The translations under genes were made by a program, and so were the position numbers. The notes beneath the pieces are model-generated. The model made no database searches, had not been told where the DNA came from, and saw only the letters and a list, made by a program, of their open reading frames with translations. A stretch of DNA of 64,000 nucleotides from NCBI GenBank assembly GCA_020226215.1, contig CM035228.1, positions 63,275,989-63,339,988 of the forward strand. The letters are read 5' to 3'. Position 1 is the first letter of the stretch. Each line of letters begins with the position of its first letter. This document shows positions 22,692 through 37,077 of the stretch, piece after piece. The DNA is from Sindora glabra. Its lineage: Eukaryota; Streptophyta; Magnoliopsida; Fabales; Fabaceae.

Positions 22692-23247
22692 ATTAGTATC
22701 AGAGCTTAACTATGGCTTTAAATTATGGTTGACTTTTAGGAAATTTGTGTGAAATTTATGAGTTTCTTCTTTGCCAATTTGTTTGATGCATGTTAAGGTT
22801 AGAAATGAATGGAGTCAACTTAAGAACCACTCATATTTGACTTAAAAGTTAATTTGATAAGTTGAGTTTATAAATTAAATGAGTTGAACTTAAATCTAAA
22901 AGATTGATTTGATAGCTAAATAAATCAAATTCAACTTATGGTTATTTTGATTCATTTGGTTCGTAAACCAACTCAATAAATTAATTAATATATAAATATT
23001 TTATTAATATTTTTGAATTAAATTATGATATTAAATATTATATATTAGGTAATATATTTAAATGAATACAAATATCAAATTTTAAATTAAATGAGCTAAA
23101 TAAGTTGTATTAATGAACTTAATATATGAGATGAACTTAATTTGAGCTAAAAATTTTGATTCATTTGAATACGAGTTAAATTTTAAGTTGAGCTAATTCA
23201 TAGTTTGACTTAAATTGACTTATTTCTATTAACCCTAAGGTTATATA

Positions 23248-25677
23248 TGATGAATTTTGATGATAACAAATGAATGTTATAGCAGTATTGCATATTTTTA
23301 TACCAAAATGTTATAAAATTTTCAATAAACATGCTATATCATGATTGTAATGACAATGTTTCATTATATGCTTAAACAGTTGTATTTTATATAGGTATCA
23401 TTAAGCATATGATTGATTAAGATATATAATATAATGATTATGCATGCTCTTGTACTAATTTGTTATATATTTCATATATAATCATGGATATCAATATCTT
23501 GATACATTAGATTGGACTAATTATATATATAATTTACAAAGTTTATATCTATTATATAGAAAAGTCCAAAATGAAGATAAGTGAGCATTGAAGTAAAGCA
23601 ATAAAAATTTTTGTCATGCTTAACTCAACAATGAATAAGGAAAAAATTTACAAAAGAAGATGTGATCCAAATATTGAAAGATGACAAGGTTTAAAATTTG
23701 AAAGTTTGGAAATATTAATAAAAGCCAAAAGAATTAATTAGTATAGTTTTTCATTTTAGGCTTAGATTTTCTTGTAAAATAAAGTTTTTTGATGATATAT
23801 AACTAAAACATGTTTTTATAATCTTAGCTTGATTAAAATATTTTGAAAAAATAACCTACAATCATATATTTATAAGATAGCCTATGGAGACACTTCAAAA
23901 ACTAATGAAATGTGATATTTTAATCTTTTTAATTTTGACTTTTAATTATTCTTTTGATTATATCTCACAAAATATTTATGATTGTATTGTCAAATTTTTT
24001 CCATATGAAAATAGACTTAAAATTTTTTTCATAGACATATCATTTGTTTAAAATAATTAATATATGAAAGAGTTATGATTTTTTCAAGTTGAGTCTAGAA
24101 ATTAGTTTTTTTGCATCTAGTCTTTTTTTTATCTTTGCTTATTGTTTTGATCATATCTTAAAAACTACAAATGATATAAGTATAAAATTATTTTTATATA
24201 AGAATAGACTCAAAGAGCTTCCCATAAATGGGTCATTTTCTTAAAATAATCAAGATATGAAAAATTTATAAATTTTACAATTAGAGTCTAAAAATCAAAT
24301 TTTGACATTATACTCTTTCTGACCTTTGCTAATTATTTTAAAAATATCTTAAAAATTACATTATTTATGAGTCTAAAACTAGTTGCATTTGAAAGTATAC
24401 TCAAATAGCTTTATAATGATAGATCATTTGATCAAAATAAACCTAAAATGAAGATCTTATGGCCAATTGAGTTTGAAATTCTATCTTCATGAATTCATTG
24501 ACCTATCAATTTTAGACAAGCAGATATGAAAATTTTCATTAGAATTAATTGACTAATCAATTTTGACTATTCTAGTGTGTAGATAATGACTATAAATAGC
24601 TAGTTTTCATTCTCAACTACCTAAAATAGTTATAATACTCTATGAGCTTTCTATATAAGGTAAGAAACATCAAATAAGAGAAGGCTTGAACTTCATCTTT
24701 TAAAATAATTTTACTTTTTCTTTAAACTAAATCATGAATTAAGCATTTTATTTGGAAATTTTCTATTCTAGGAGCTTCATTTATTTCATTCATTTTATAA
24801 GAGATTTGGTTCGAGTTAATATTTATCTTATATTATTTTCTAATAGGTGAGGTATCCTTTAAAAATTCTTTAAGAGGGTGAGGTATCATTTATAAAGAGA
24901 GAATTTGTTCACTATAAAGTGGTTTCTTCAAGTGCTTAATTAAAACTTGAAGAAATAACGGATTGAAACACAAGTTTGAAAAGTTTAGACAACTTGGAGA
25001 GGATATTTAAGGGAGAAACCACTATAAATCTTTGTATTTGATCTCTTTATCCTATCTTTTTATTTTTTTTATGTATGTTGTGTTTTTCTTATTGCATACT
25101 TGTTTTATTGTTGTCATTTATTGAATATATTGTGTTTTTAATGCTTATATTGATACTTGGTAATTAAATACTTAAAAGAGATGTATATCTATATATGTAT
25201 TTCTTAATGGTTCATCTATTCATAGTTGATAAAATTATTGAATATATTATACTTCAATATTAATCCTTATACTTGGATGATTGAATGATTAAAAGAGAAA
25301 TCCACTATGCATGTATTTTTTTATTCTTTATCTATACATAGTTGAATGAGTTACTTTGCACAAGTGTATTTACTTTGCACAAGTGTATTGAATTGTTATA
25401 TGTTGCATGCAAATCTCTTTATTGAATTAGTTTAAATTCATCTTTTGATGATTTATTTATAGATAGTTGAATAAGTTAATTTACATTAATTTTTTTTAAA
25501 TTATCATATCTTGAGTACAAATATTTTTATAAAACTTTCTTAGAATTATTTGAATTACAATTATCCTCATAGTTTCTCAAAATCAAAAGTTTTTCAAATA
25601 GAATTTTAAAAATAGTAAACGTTTTAAAAATACCTAATTCACCCTACTCTTAGGTGTGGGTTGTTAAGACCTATAAT
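23248..25677 (+). repeat. Probable long 5' LTR of a decayed copia element
   Basis: It starts TGATGAATTTTGATGATAAC, a form common at the left ends of long plant copia LTRs. It ends before TGGTATTAGAG (25678), a changed primer site, and contains the typical ACCTAATTCACCCTACTCTTAGGTGTG segment just upstream of it. Internal words pairing GATTAATTGATT-like sequence at 24460-24560 recur at 27230-27540. No matching 3' LTR was found, so this is tentative. Confidence 0.4.
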
Positions 25678-25689
25678 TGGTATTAGAGT

Positions 25690-26930
25690 TATGGACTCTT
25701 GTTTAAAGGACTTAACTATCTCAAGAGGATCTATGATAAACCTTGATAGCATCTTTTTAAAGAAAATTTTAATACTTCAAATGCTCTAATGTTTAAATAT
25801 GTTAATATTTCTAAACCTTAATTTTTAATGGTTCATATTTTAAAACTTGAAAAAAAAATTGAGTGTTATATACAAGCCCTTGATTTTAATTCATAGGATA
25901 TAATTGAGGATGATTTTACTTTAAAACCAAGAAGTGAATGAGATGATGATTATAAGAGGAAATTCACTTTGAATATTAAAGTAATGAAAATCTTGCATAG
26001 TAGTTTGAATGATGATGCATATGTTAAACTGTCTAAATGTTTTAGTGCAAAAGAAATTTAGGATACTCTTATTGTTTTTTTATCTTGATAGCTATATTTT
26101 TATTGATGAGAAGGTTTGTGTTGAGCAAGAAAAGAAAATGGAATAAGAGGAAATTATTTCAAAGGAGGCTCTTCAAGAAGATGTGCAAGAGTGTGAAATA
26201 TGTTCAACACCTTCTAGTGAAGAATTCAAAGATGAAAGGAAGGACGATTCTAATGGTGAGCAAATAGAGCTTTAAATGAAAAATTCATGCTTTATGGTTC
26301 AAAAGGACTTACAGGTATATGATTCTAATATTAATACTAGTCATTGTCATAATGACTTACACACATTTAATTAATTGCATGATGATAGAATTCCTATGGA
26401 ACTTGATTGTTCAACTTCTTGTGACTTTGAAATTAAGGATGATTTATCCAAAAAAGAAGTTCGACATTTGTGCACTTTTCAAGTCTTTGAGTGAAGATAT
26501 AGATTTTACTCTTGAAAAGTCAGGAAAAGCTCTTGACAAGTTTGAATTAAAGTGCAGTTTCTATAAAAAGGCAAAGTTTTCTAAATATGTCTTACATGAA
26601 AAATCAAATTCTAGAAAGAATTCTTTTATTGTAATTATTGTGGTTATGTATGTTATTGTTTCTTATTTGTGTCCTATTAGAAGAAAATCTTATGTAAGAA
26701 AAAAGGAAATTTAGGTTCCTAAGGTATGTACATGTTTAAATACTAACATTGAAGGACCCAAAATGAAATCGGTACTAAAATGTCCTCTTAGTGATTTAAT
26801 CATGCAAAAAATTTCTTCCAAAAGGAAACAATTTGGTCAAGGAAAGAAAGAATCCTCAATTAGAGCTTTTCCAAAGCAAATGGATAGAAAAAGAAGTTTC
26901 GAAATAGCTTAAGCTTCTTAAATACACAAT
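25690..26930 (+). pseudogene. Ty1/copia gag (UBN2-type) remnant
   Basis: The broken frame at about 25828-26075 reads HILKLEKKIECYIQALDFNS, IIEDDFTL, NIKVMKILHSSLNDDAYVKL, CFSAKEI, matching the UBN2 Gag domain of plant copia elements (order W..M..I..LD, N..A..IL..L, AKE.W..L). Further pieces (about 26390-26460 and 26560-26760: DLSKKEVRHLCTFQVF, PIRRKSYVRKK, NIEGPKMKSV) fit the spacer and post-zinc-knuckle region of the same family. Many stops are present and no pol domain was recognised further right. Confidence 0.6.
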
Positions 26931-29900
26931 AGTGCTATTTCAAAGCTCAAATCTTTTAGAGAGAAGCAATGGGTAAAAAAGAGTTATTCTTTCATTACAA
27001 AGGATGAGGTATCAACTTCTTAAACCCCATGCATTGCTTTATTTGATATTCATTGAAAAAGAGGTTGTTGACCTTAAAGCATGAGCATTGCTTGAAGATT
27101 ATGATTCACTTTGATTAAAATCATATATGCATATGAGTTATCTTTTTATGATTACAAATGGTTTGAAGTTTAAAGGCCCCTATAATGGATCACTTGGAAT
27201 TGGAAATGTCAAACTTAATGGATAGAATTGAGTACTTAGTTGAGTTAGTGGAAAGTTAGAATTGAGTGACCAATCAATTTCAATGTGTGGAGTGGCCTCA
27301 GATAAGTCAAAATTAAATGACTAATTGATTTTATGAAGGAAAAGATTAAATGGTTAGAATCGAGTGATTAATTGATTCTAAGAAGTGGTGATCACTTTTG
27401 AAAGTCCAAAATTGATTATTCAATTGATTCCAAATATGTGAAAGGAAATATGGGAATTTAACATTGTAGGATGTTAATTGAGTGATTAATCGATTCAATA
27501 TGAATACATTCATACATGAATTGATTAACTGATCAATTTTGAAGGGCACCCATTCATTTGTGTACTCTTGTTCCATTGAAACAATGTATGATTTACTTTA
27601 TCTTCATATGGCTATAGCCCTTTAATGATATAACTTAATATAAAGGTATGTAATGCTTAGTATATTTTCCATTAAGTTCCCTTGTCAATTGCTTAATAAG
27701 GAAAATATACAAATCTTTTAAAAATAAACCTTAAGAATATGATCATTATGCTCATATGTTTAAATTGATTAATCTTTTATGAGCATATTACATTGATATT
27801 CACTTAATCTTTATGGATCCAAAATCTTAGTTGAATACGAAAAAAATTATTTAAGCTTTCATGTAGGAAGGAAATGTGATACTACCTCAAGCATAGTATG
27901 AAAATGGAAGACGAATTTAACTTAAGGCTAAATCAACTGAACTTTTATAACAAAGTTAACTTTTTCAAAGAGGAATGAGATTTAAAAGATTTGTACAATC
28001 TATCCATTCTTTATGCTAAATATGCTTTATATCTTTCTTGAGTATGGATAATTATGGATTAAACATATCATTTTTATAATTGGTTTCATTTTTCAAAGTG
28101 ATATGTGCTCTTTGTGCTAAAGGAAAGTTATTTATTCTATCTAGGAAAATACATCACCAATATAACTTGATGCTTATGTTTCAAATTTTGGAAAGATAAC
28201 CAGCTCCATGTTTTCTAATGGTTTTATGTGTAAAAGTTTAAAAGGAGCTTATTTCATTACAATAGCTTGTCATTGGTGATTATATATATTCTTAATGATT
28301 AGTTATATCTTTTGATATTATATGTTCATTCCCTTAAAATGGTTTTATGAGTTTTGATGATCTTATATCTTTTAAATCATAGATCTCTTTTCAAGTCTCT
28401 TCAAAATCCTCATTAGCTTGAAAATGATTTTATTTAAATTTCCCTTGTCTCCTTAAGAGTTCAAAATTACATGTTTCATGGTATAGTACTTACTAGATAT
28501 TCTCTATCAATCATGTATACGTTCCAAGTAGTGTTAGAGTGATGCTTATAACTAACCGTTCATTGGAGAATATTTAAAATTTGTTTAATATATCCTAATT
28601 TCCTATCTTGAGTTATTATGTTTAAAAGCTTGATAAGATTTTAGTGATTGGAAAGAAATTTAAAGATCAATTTCAAAAGTATGAAAAATCAAAGGAGCTG
28701 AAAGATTAAGTTTTGACATGAAGATCAATGGCTTCTAGTCTTTCTTCAAAGGCAAGCACACTAAGAAAAATTTATCTCTCATCAAGATTAATGATGTTCA
28801 CCTTATAATTGATGAGAAAGAAGATGAATATAACCAAGGAGCACCATATATTGCTACAGTTAATGAACATCTTCATCCTTATTCTTTTGTTATGGATCAT
28901 AAATGTTTGGACTACATTATACTCTTAATCTACTTGCTCTTGTTTGTTGAGGATGTGATAATGGAAAATATGTTTGGTTATAATGAAAGAGTGCTTAATT
29001 ATTGTTTTTACATGATCATTGTCATCATTATAGGGAAAACTTAATAGTTTTTATCTTTTTTATCCCTATTACATATTTTTTTCATGATATGCTTGAGTTA
29101 AATGTCTTGACTACATGGAACTTGTGCTAATCTTTTTTTTTCATAAAGGAAACTTATTAAGAAGAAATGCACACATTAGATTATTTCAAATAATTTCCTT
29201 TTATTTCTTTTTCATATTAGTTTGAAAACAAAAAATCATTGATTTTAAATGACTTAAATATTTTATTATCATGATATATTGATTTCAAATGACATTGTTT
29301 GAAAATTTTGATTTCAACAAAGCATTTTGAAAGGGAGAGCAATTCAAATGCATTTTTGTTAGATTAAGAAAGATTTTCAGGTTGTATGACCAAGTAGCTA
29401 ATAATAGTGTTTTAAGTCCCTTTTGACTTCAATAATAAGGTGGTGGTTTTTCTCTAGGATTAAGTATATAGATTGATAATTGAGATTGTTCCATAATAAT
29501 AAATAACAACAAAATTGCCTATAAGGATGTCTAAAATTGATATATCCAACATTAAGTTATGAATGAATCATAATTCTCATCATTAATATTTATGTGCTAA
29601 GGGTGTTGGGTGTTACATTCTTTTGTATGTGTGCTTATTAAGGCTTAACCATTTAGGAAAACTAATAAGCATACTTAATTAAGTAGAGAAAAAAAAACCT
29701 AATCTAGGAATACAAATTTAGTTATAGGTTGGAAGAAAATATGAATTAGTAATCTTCTTAAATACTATGACCGAAGAACTAGATTTTTGAATTATAAGTC
29801 AAGGTGTGCTATTACCATGCAAAACCTAATGTTTATGTAATGACAATAATGGCAGTGTGTGATAGATTGCTTATAAGCACTTAAGCTATCAAGTTTACCA

Positions 29901-30700
29901 CCAATGTATATTAAATCACTTAGAATGGGAGCTCTATGCCAATAATGTTAAAGCAAGAGTAATAGCAGGATTTGTAGAATAATTAAGGAGTAATAAAGAA
30001 AATAATGGATAGATTGCCTATAGAGAAATTCAAAAATCTAAACTAAGTAGATCAAGGAAAATACTTGATCACTAAAAGTGAGCAATTGTGTATGACCTTT
30101 GAGGAGTAGTGTTAGACATAAGTCTTACATAATAACTAAACTAATAGTATGTTTTAAATGAATAATACATAAGATAGCCCTAGAATTTAAAGATGAATTC
30201 TTTTTTAGGGAGAGTATTTTTACACATTTAAAGTTTAAATTTTCAATTATTTATTTATTGGTCACATTCTCTTTAAAATTTTAGAATTTTATATTATAAG
30301 GGGAATGATTAATTAGCTAATTATTATGGTGAAAATTCAATATAAAAATTTTACGTAAGGTGAATAAGCCCAACTTTAGCCTTAATAATTAATTTTTCCT
30401 CTTATTTCATAAATTCTAACATTTTATCTACCAACTCTTTCCTTTTCTCCCCTTTTAAGTTTTTCTTCAATCAAGCAATTAGTGAGTGTTGATATCTAAA
30501 ACTACAAGGCCTAATAATCAAGAAATTATTTGAAAATATGGAAGATAAAAAACTTGGTTTGGATCCTTACAAAGAAACCTAAGCCTTTATAAAGAATGCC
30601 TCATAATAAGACTACAAAATACATACTTCTAAAAGATCAAAGTAGGCCATTACTAAAAGGTTTAAACCTTTGCATATTACCTTAAAAGAAGTCCAAAAGG
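26931..30700. other. Non-coding, probably decayed retroelement sequence
   Basis: No domain can be read in any frame. The words ATTGATTAATTGATT/GATCAATTTT at 27230-27540 resemble those in the putative copia LTR to the left and may be the degraded internal or 3' part of the same element. Confidence 0.4.
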
Positions 30701-30710
30701 TCCAAAGATC

Positions 30711-31110
30711 ACCTTAGCCTTAAAAAAGGTCTACAATAGGTTAAAAGTCCATCTTTATTTCCATAAAGAGCTAGAAGGGGTCAAAAAGTTTACCTTTAAA
30801 AGGATTTTAGAAGTCAAAAGACCCTATCTCATATGAGGATCAAAATAGATTATAAGATCCACCTCAATCTCTACCTCTATAAAGGGTTTGAAAGGTTTAA
30901 AAGACTTCACTTTTAAAAAGATTTAAAAGGAGTAAAAAAAAAAAACTCAATCTTAAATGAGGATCAAAATGAATTAGAAGATCCATATCTATCTTTTTCT
31001 CCATAAATAGTCAAAGAGATTAAAAGACTTCACCTATAAAGAGATTAAAAAAAAAAAAGATTCAGAAGACTCTTTTACAAATGAGGTTCAAAATGGATTA
31101 GAAGATCTAC
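30711..31110. repeat. Imperfect tandem repeat, period 124 bp, ~3.2 copies
   Basis: GAGGATCAAAATAGATTATAAG at 30835, its variant at 30959 and another at 31083 are spaced exactly 124 bp apart. A more diverged unit starts at about 30711. Each unit also contains a CCATAAA/CTATAAAG word and a run of A residues. The copies are clearly unequal in age. Confidence 0.85.
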
Positions 31111-32080
31111 TTCACATTATGGGATAAGTGAAGGAGTGCATAAAAAATTGTATTCTCTCGTTATTCATGTTTAAAGCCTAAAAAAGACTATTTACTTTTT
31201 CTTAGGATGCTATGGAGGTTTGAACAAATAATGTCCTGTGAAGGCCTAAAGGCTAGCTAGTAATAATCTAATCCAAGGGCAAGGATTGCTTTGATTGTGG
31301 GAACAAAGTAACTTTTTCCTACCTTCTTAAGAATATTTAGATTATACAGCTTAGAAAGATGAGGATAAAGGCCTTGCCATAACCTATAGGAGTGATAGAC
31401 ATATCCTACCTAACCCTCTTCAATCTTATGCCTTTTAGACCATAATAAATGTAAGGGCCTTCATACTCAATGGATTATTAACCAAAACTTAACCTTAGTA
31501 CACAATACCCTTAGTCACCCTGCAAGAAAATTATTACCACCACCACTACTGTTGTCACCATTACCATCGTCATCATTAGAAAAACCTACTACCCTATACC
31601 ATGTTATACTCTTGTCCTTTAAATTCCTTACTAGTTTGACCTTTTGTACCAAAATCCTTATTTTCTATGACTTGTATCCAAATTAACCATTAATCTTCAC
31701 ATTAGTCACTGACCTCCTATAAATACTCTGTCATAAGTCATAAAGAGAAGATGAAAAAAGAAATAGTAAGATTGCACAAGTAAAAAAAAAAAAAAGAGAT
31801 TTTAGAAACTTTTAAGTCTCTCAATCCACCCACTCCTTGTCTCCCTTAAATCTCTCAAGAGGTCTATTGAAAGCAGGAAATTAGGCCCATTCGCCCCATT
31901 CATGGTTTAGTTAGAGAGTGTCTATTCCTCATCCACCCTTACAACCACTATCCCATACTTTGTAACTGTACTTACACCTTTTAATTAAAAACCTATAAAA
32001 CCTTGCTTAATAGGGTGTGATTCTTCATTAAATCTTCCTTATAAATAAGGTAAACTCTTCATTATAACAAAATTTTAATT
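31111..32080 (+). repeat. LTR-like region with TATA box
   Basis: Downstream of the tandem repeat a CCTCCTATAAATACTC motif (about 31709-31724) is followed by a transcript-leader-like segment rich in CTCTC. Tandem repeats upstream of such a motif are usual in U3 of plant LTR elements. Neither LTR edge was found, so this is only a suggestion. Confidence 0.3.
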
Positions 32081-33248
32081 TTTTTAATTTGAGAAATTGA
32101 GCAATTGATCCAAAGGCGAATAATGAATCCTAACTTAGAATCTTTAGGACTTTTGAATGGTTAAAGCTAATAAATATCAAATCTTACTTTTTAAATCTTC
32201 CTCCATTTTAATTGAGTGAACATTCTAACTTTGCTTTTATGACTTTAAATGGATTGTATTATGTTAAGTTTGAACTTTATCTTTTTAGGTATTATGAAAA
32301 TGTGTTGATTTGATGTTGTTAATGTGTGTTGAATAATGAAAATGATATGAATAAGATATGGTATTAGTTTTTTAATGAATTGGTTAAGAGTTATGGAGTA
32401 ATAAATAAGTTAAATAGCATTTATGATTCTATAACAATGATATTGCACTAGAAAATCCATAAAAACCCAATTTAATTATTAACTGCTGGACCCTAAAATT
32501 AACTATTTGTGTGGCAATTTAACAAGGTCCATTTCCAAAAGCCAATGATCAATTACTAGACCCCTAACAATCAATCATTGTCCCATTAATGCTTAAACTT
32601 AGTACCATAATTTGATGATATATATTTTTTAAGTCAAATGTATGTGTCCATATTAATGTATATTGATATATGAAAGGAACCATCAGCCTAAAACTATGAT
32701 TTTCATCTCTTATATATATAGTTATGATATATTAAATTTATTGAAGGATGATGATGTTTAAGATTAATGATATTAATTGAGACATGTATGCCATGTAAGA
32801 TTTGACTATTGTTTATATATATGCTTAAACATGATTTAATTGTGATTGTGTTGCCATGGGCTTTAATTTGATTTGAATTTTAGGTTGACTAGTTATGTCG
32901 TGAAAGGATACTTGAATATTAAATGTTTTAAGTTAATGAATTTATTATTTATGTGATGTATGATAATGAAGACAAAGAGGCTTGGAATGATTATGAATTA
33001 AAATATGATATCTTAATGGAGGTGATGTGATATATGTGAGCTTACATAAGGCTATCTTTACTAAACCTAAACTATGATATTATGCACTAGATGATTGTGT
33101 CTATCTATAAGGGAATAAGGCTAACCCTGGGAGAATAAGATTGAAGTTGTGAAGGCAAAGGCTAGAGGGAGCCACTAGGAGATTTAAATGTTTTCTTTTT
33201 ATCCTTTATTAACTTATGTTGTTATTTTGTGGTGATTGAATATGTGAA

Positions 33249-33250
<2 letters not shown>
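32081..33250. other. AT-rich non-coding sequence
   Basis: No gene or element is recognised. Style and base composition match the putative LTR region to the left. Confidence 0.4.

Positions 33251-33254
<4 letters not shown>

Positions 33255-33299
<45 letters not shown>
33255..33299. repeat. (TA)n microsatellite
   Basis: About 22 perfect TA units. Confidence 0.95.
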
Positions 33300-33302
<3 letters not shown>

Positions 33303-36247
33303 ATTGCCAAACAAAAGGATCCTCCTTTATGAATTAGGTTAATATTGGATGAAGAAAAAGAAATAAATAAGTAAATAGTATGCTCATGACTATAACCTAA
33401 TCTAGTATGTGTTTATTTCTATTTTCTTTTTATACAGGTTGTCAATGGAGAAATCATCCTTTTTTCCCTTAATAAGTGTACATAAGTGGGGATATTAGTT
33501 AAAGTGGAACTTGGTTGTTTCCAATGAGTATGAATATGTATTGGCCAAAAGAAGAAGAAGAACCATTACAATATATCTTAGTTTGATTATTATTTACTAT
33601 TTTTAAATGGTTACTAATTGAGTTTCAAAGAAACTTAATCCTTTCCTTTTTTTTGTTTTATCTTTCTTAGGGATCTTTTTTCCTTTTTTTTACATGTTCA
33701 ACTGTCATTGGATAGGATGAAAGTAAGCTCACTGAAGAACTTTGGTGTTAAGTTAAGCATTGAAACAGTTGGGAGAATTTTACACGGTGATTTATCAATA
33801 TGTTTTGTATTTGAAATTTAAAAAGTGCACACTCTTTGAAAGTATAACATACTTACATCTGAAATATTGCATTAGATAAGTTTTAGGAAAGGATAATAGG
33901 TTGTTGCCTATAATAACTCACTATGCTCGTCATATGCATTGGGGACAAGTCGTGGCATATCTAAAATGGCCCATTTAATTATGTCAAATAATAAATACAT
34001 TTTAGTTAGTGAACTAAAAGTTCACCTTTCTTTCAATTAGCTTTTTGTATATATATATATATATATATGTATGTATAACACAAAAAAATATAGTAATATT
34101 TTGCAATACATTTTCCTCATCTAAAACAATTACTATAATATAAAAAAATTCAATATCTTATTATCTCAATGTAGCATTTATTTCATTATATGTCTTTAAA
34201 ACTTAGTAAATATATTCAAGACTTAATTAATAATAATGCATCTATAAGCATTATATATCTCCTAGTAAAATTATATTAACTCTTTAAGAGTCTTCAATCA
34301 ACTTTCGTATTATTAGATATTATATTAATATAATTTTCACCAATTATTAATTGAAAAAATTATTTTGTATTCTTAAACATGATGTACATTATTATACTAT
34401 CCATAAAGGATAAATATTCAATATTAAGTCAATTGAAAGTAAAATTCGCCATTATCATTAGCCAGTTAAATTATTAATTCTTTCTCTAGGAATTATAAAG
34501 AAATTTTCCACATTAAATTATGTCATATCAATTAAAAGGCCCATAAATATCACTCCTCCAGTATAAAAGGGGTAAAATCCTATCAAAATTACTCAAGTCA
34601 TTCACATGATTCGTCGTATATCCAATCATCACCTTTTAGGCAACCTTATTACAGATAACATTAGATGACATCAAAGTATATGACTCTTATATAAGGAATC
34701 TTAGGGATTTTAGGTTAAAGGACCACATATGCCATTGTTGCTAGGAGACATACTTATAACACTCTCATAACAATCAATATAGCATTCTTATGGCATGTTT
34801 ATCTAGTATATTAGTTTTTTAATATGTACCAATGCATTAATTTGATATATCATATCTTTGTTATTGGTCATCATCCGATGTACATATTAATCTTAACATA
34901 TTATTGTTATTCTAATTTACAATAATACTTGACTAGAAATATTTAAAAATAATATTAACTATTTTAGGGATAATACTATCTTGTGATTATTTGTATTATT
35001 CTCATAACTATTATGATTGCATAAATTAATTTGACATTTTCCATATATATAATTATACTTGTGACCCTATCCACATCTAAAATTTCTTTTTTATCATTAA
35101 TGCATTCATTTCAAGGAATGCAATAAAATCAATGGGACAAATTTTATTATTTTCATTGAAAACTTACTATTTTATTCATCCAAAAGAATGCATGAAGAAG
35201 CATTTAAATAATAATAAAAGAAAGAAATAAAAAACTAGATCATGTAATTGATAAAGAAAAGAAAAAAAAATAATACTAGATGAAATTCCAATTCATCTAC
35301 ATATTTCATTATTGTCACCATAAATTTTATTTATCATGAAGATGGTGTCCAAAAAATTCTTTATCTTTACAAATTGATTGTAGCTTAGTGTGAGGCATGA
35401 GGCTTGAAACACGAAGATAAAGGGTTTGAACTTTTGTATCTATGCTTATTCTTTGAAATTCAATAATAAAAAGAATAATATTAAACTTTTTATATATGAA
35501 GAATTTGACACACTCAAAGAAAATAGTAGGACATTCAACAAAACAAAATTATCCAAATCAAATCAAATCAAAAGTTAATAATAGGCATGGTATCCATCTG
35601 TAAACTTGTAGACTTCTTCTTTAACATTTTTGGTCTACAACATGGGTTTTTTTTAATCCAATTCACACACATTTGAACTCAAAAATTATCTATACATTAT
35701 TCATGCATCTTTATCTAGATTTCTTTATGAGTTTTCATTAAACATTACATTTAAGACTAAATTTTATGAAAATTTGATAAAAAAAATGAAAAAAAATCCA
35801 ATTCTCAATGTAAAAATTTAGAACCAAAAACACCAAAGTTTTCTTTATTTTTCTTATTTTAAATTGCTATACTTTTTTATATTAATCAAATAAGGACATG
35901 GGCTACCTTAGATTAGCCATTTTGAGATTAAACTCTAAAATAATTTGATTAAATATATCATAAATCTACTTAATTTTATAAGTTCATTTTTTTTTTAAAA
36001 CCATAGCACTTGTAATTTTAGAATTTCAACAAAAAATAAAAAACACTATATCATCCAATTAATTCTTGTAAATTATTTCAAAAATTCATAGGAAATTATT
36101 TAGATAAAAATTTTCATTAATGTATCATTATGAAATAAAAAATTGTCATAGATTCTCACAGCTTTTCTATATTTTGAAAGCTTAGACAATGTTTGATATT
36201 TCTAATAAATTTTGCATAAATCATAAACATGTAATATGATAGAATTT
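33300..36247. other. Non-coding AT-rich sequence
   Basis: No domain was recognised on either strand. A shorter (TA)n lies at about 34045-34068. The right part (about 35300-36247) would be the internal region of the minus-strand LTR element described next, but no gag or pol motif was readable. Confidence 0.4.
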
Positions 36248-36926
36248 GGCTCTAATACCATTGTTGAAAAAATTAGATCAAGAATTTGAAAGCCAATAAT
36301 AGGATTACATTCATCATATTTGTGTTGAATAGTTAGTTAGGAAATATTTTAGAATAAAAATTATACCAGATTTTCAATCTAAGGTCCTTAATAATGATTA
36401 TGACACATTCCATAGTCATGAATTATCCTTACATCTCAAATCCATTCAATTTTTTCTCTAATGTCACCTTTTGTTGGCTTTCCATATGTATCAGTTTTTC
36501 TACTAGATTTATTCGACATCTCTTGTCATTTGGCTTATCATTGGAATGATTTGTTTTGCATTCAAACAAATAAAAGTAGGCTTTGAAAAATGAGAAATCA
36601 ATTATCCCATCCTTTAGAATTATAAAATTCATAAATAATTTTTGAGTATGAATTGAAAGCAAAAGAAAAAGAAAACAAAAGAAGAATTCATTTTCTTTCA
36701 AACTCAAACTAAAAGAGTTTCATGCTAATAACATTTTATGAAAAATGCCTAATACTAAAGAAATAACCAAAAAAATATATGAAGGAGATGAAGGAAAATT
36801 ATGAAAGGAAAAGTATATTTTATTCGATTATGTATAGAATGATTTATATAACCTATATTTATAGGATAAATGGTCATTGATTATAATTTCATACTAATGA
36901 CTTATAAAGAAAATTAAAATCTAACA
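36248..36926 (-). repeat. Minus-strand LTR with primer binding site (copia-like)
   Basis: On the minus strand the segment reads TGTTAGATTTTAATTTTC ... AATTTTTTCAACA (36926 down to 36262), followed by ATGGTATTAGAGCC (complement of 36247-36261), a near-match to the initiator-Met primer site. It has TGTT...AACA ends and a CCTATAAATATAGG box near 36850-36866. No partner LTR was found to the left, so this is a truncated or solo remnant. Confidence 0.5.
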
Positions 36927-37077
36927 ATTAACCATGATGGAAATATAATACTTAATATATATATTCACATTTAATTATAATTATTCATAATAGAGTTGGT
37001 GACAATTTAAAAAGAATATTACTAATTTCATCTAATGTTGTTAGATGTTCCATCAACAAAACAATATTAATAAGATA

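Noticed and set aside
26319..26714. 131-codon plus-strand frame as an independent gene
   Set aside because: Its start is in the wrong frame for the copia spacer readable in the same place; only the C-terminal part (PIRRKSYVRKK) overlaps real copia-derived sequence, so it is treated as part of the gag remnant.
30831..31110. CRISPR-like array from regularly spaced words
   Set aside because: Periods of 124 bp with similarity across the whole unit are ordinary tandem repeats, and the DNA is from a plant.
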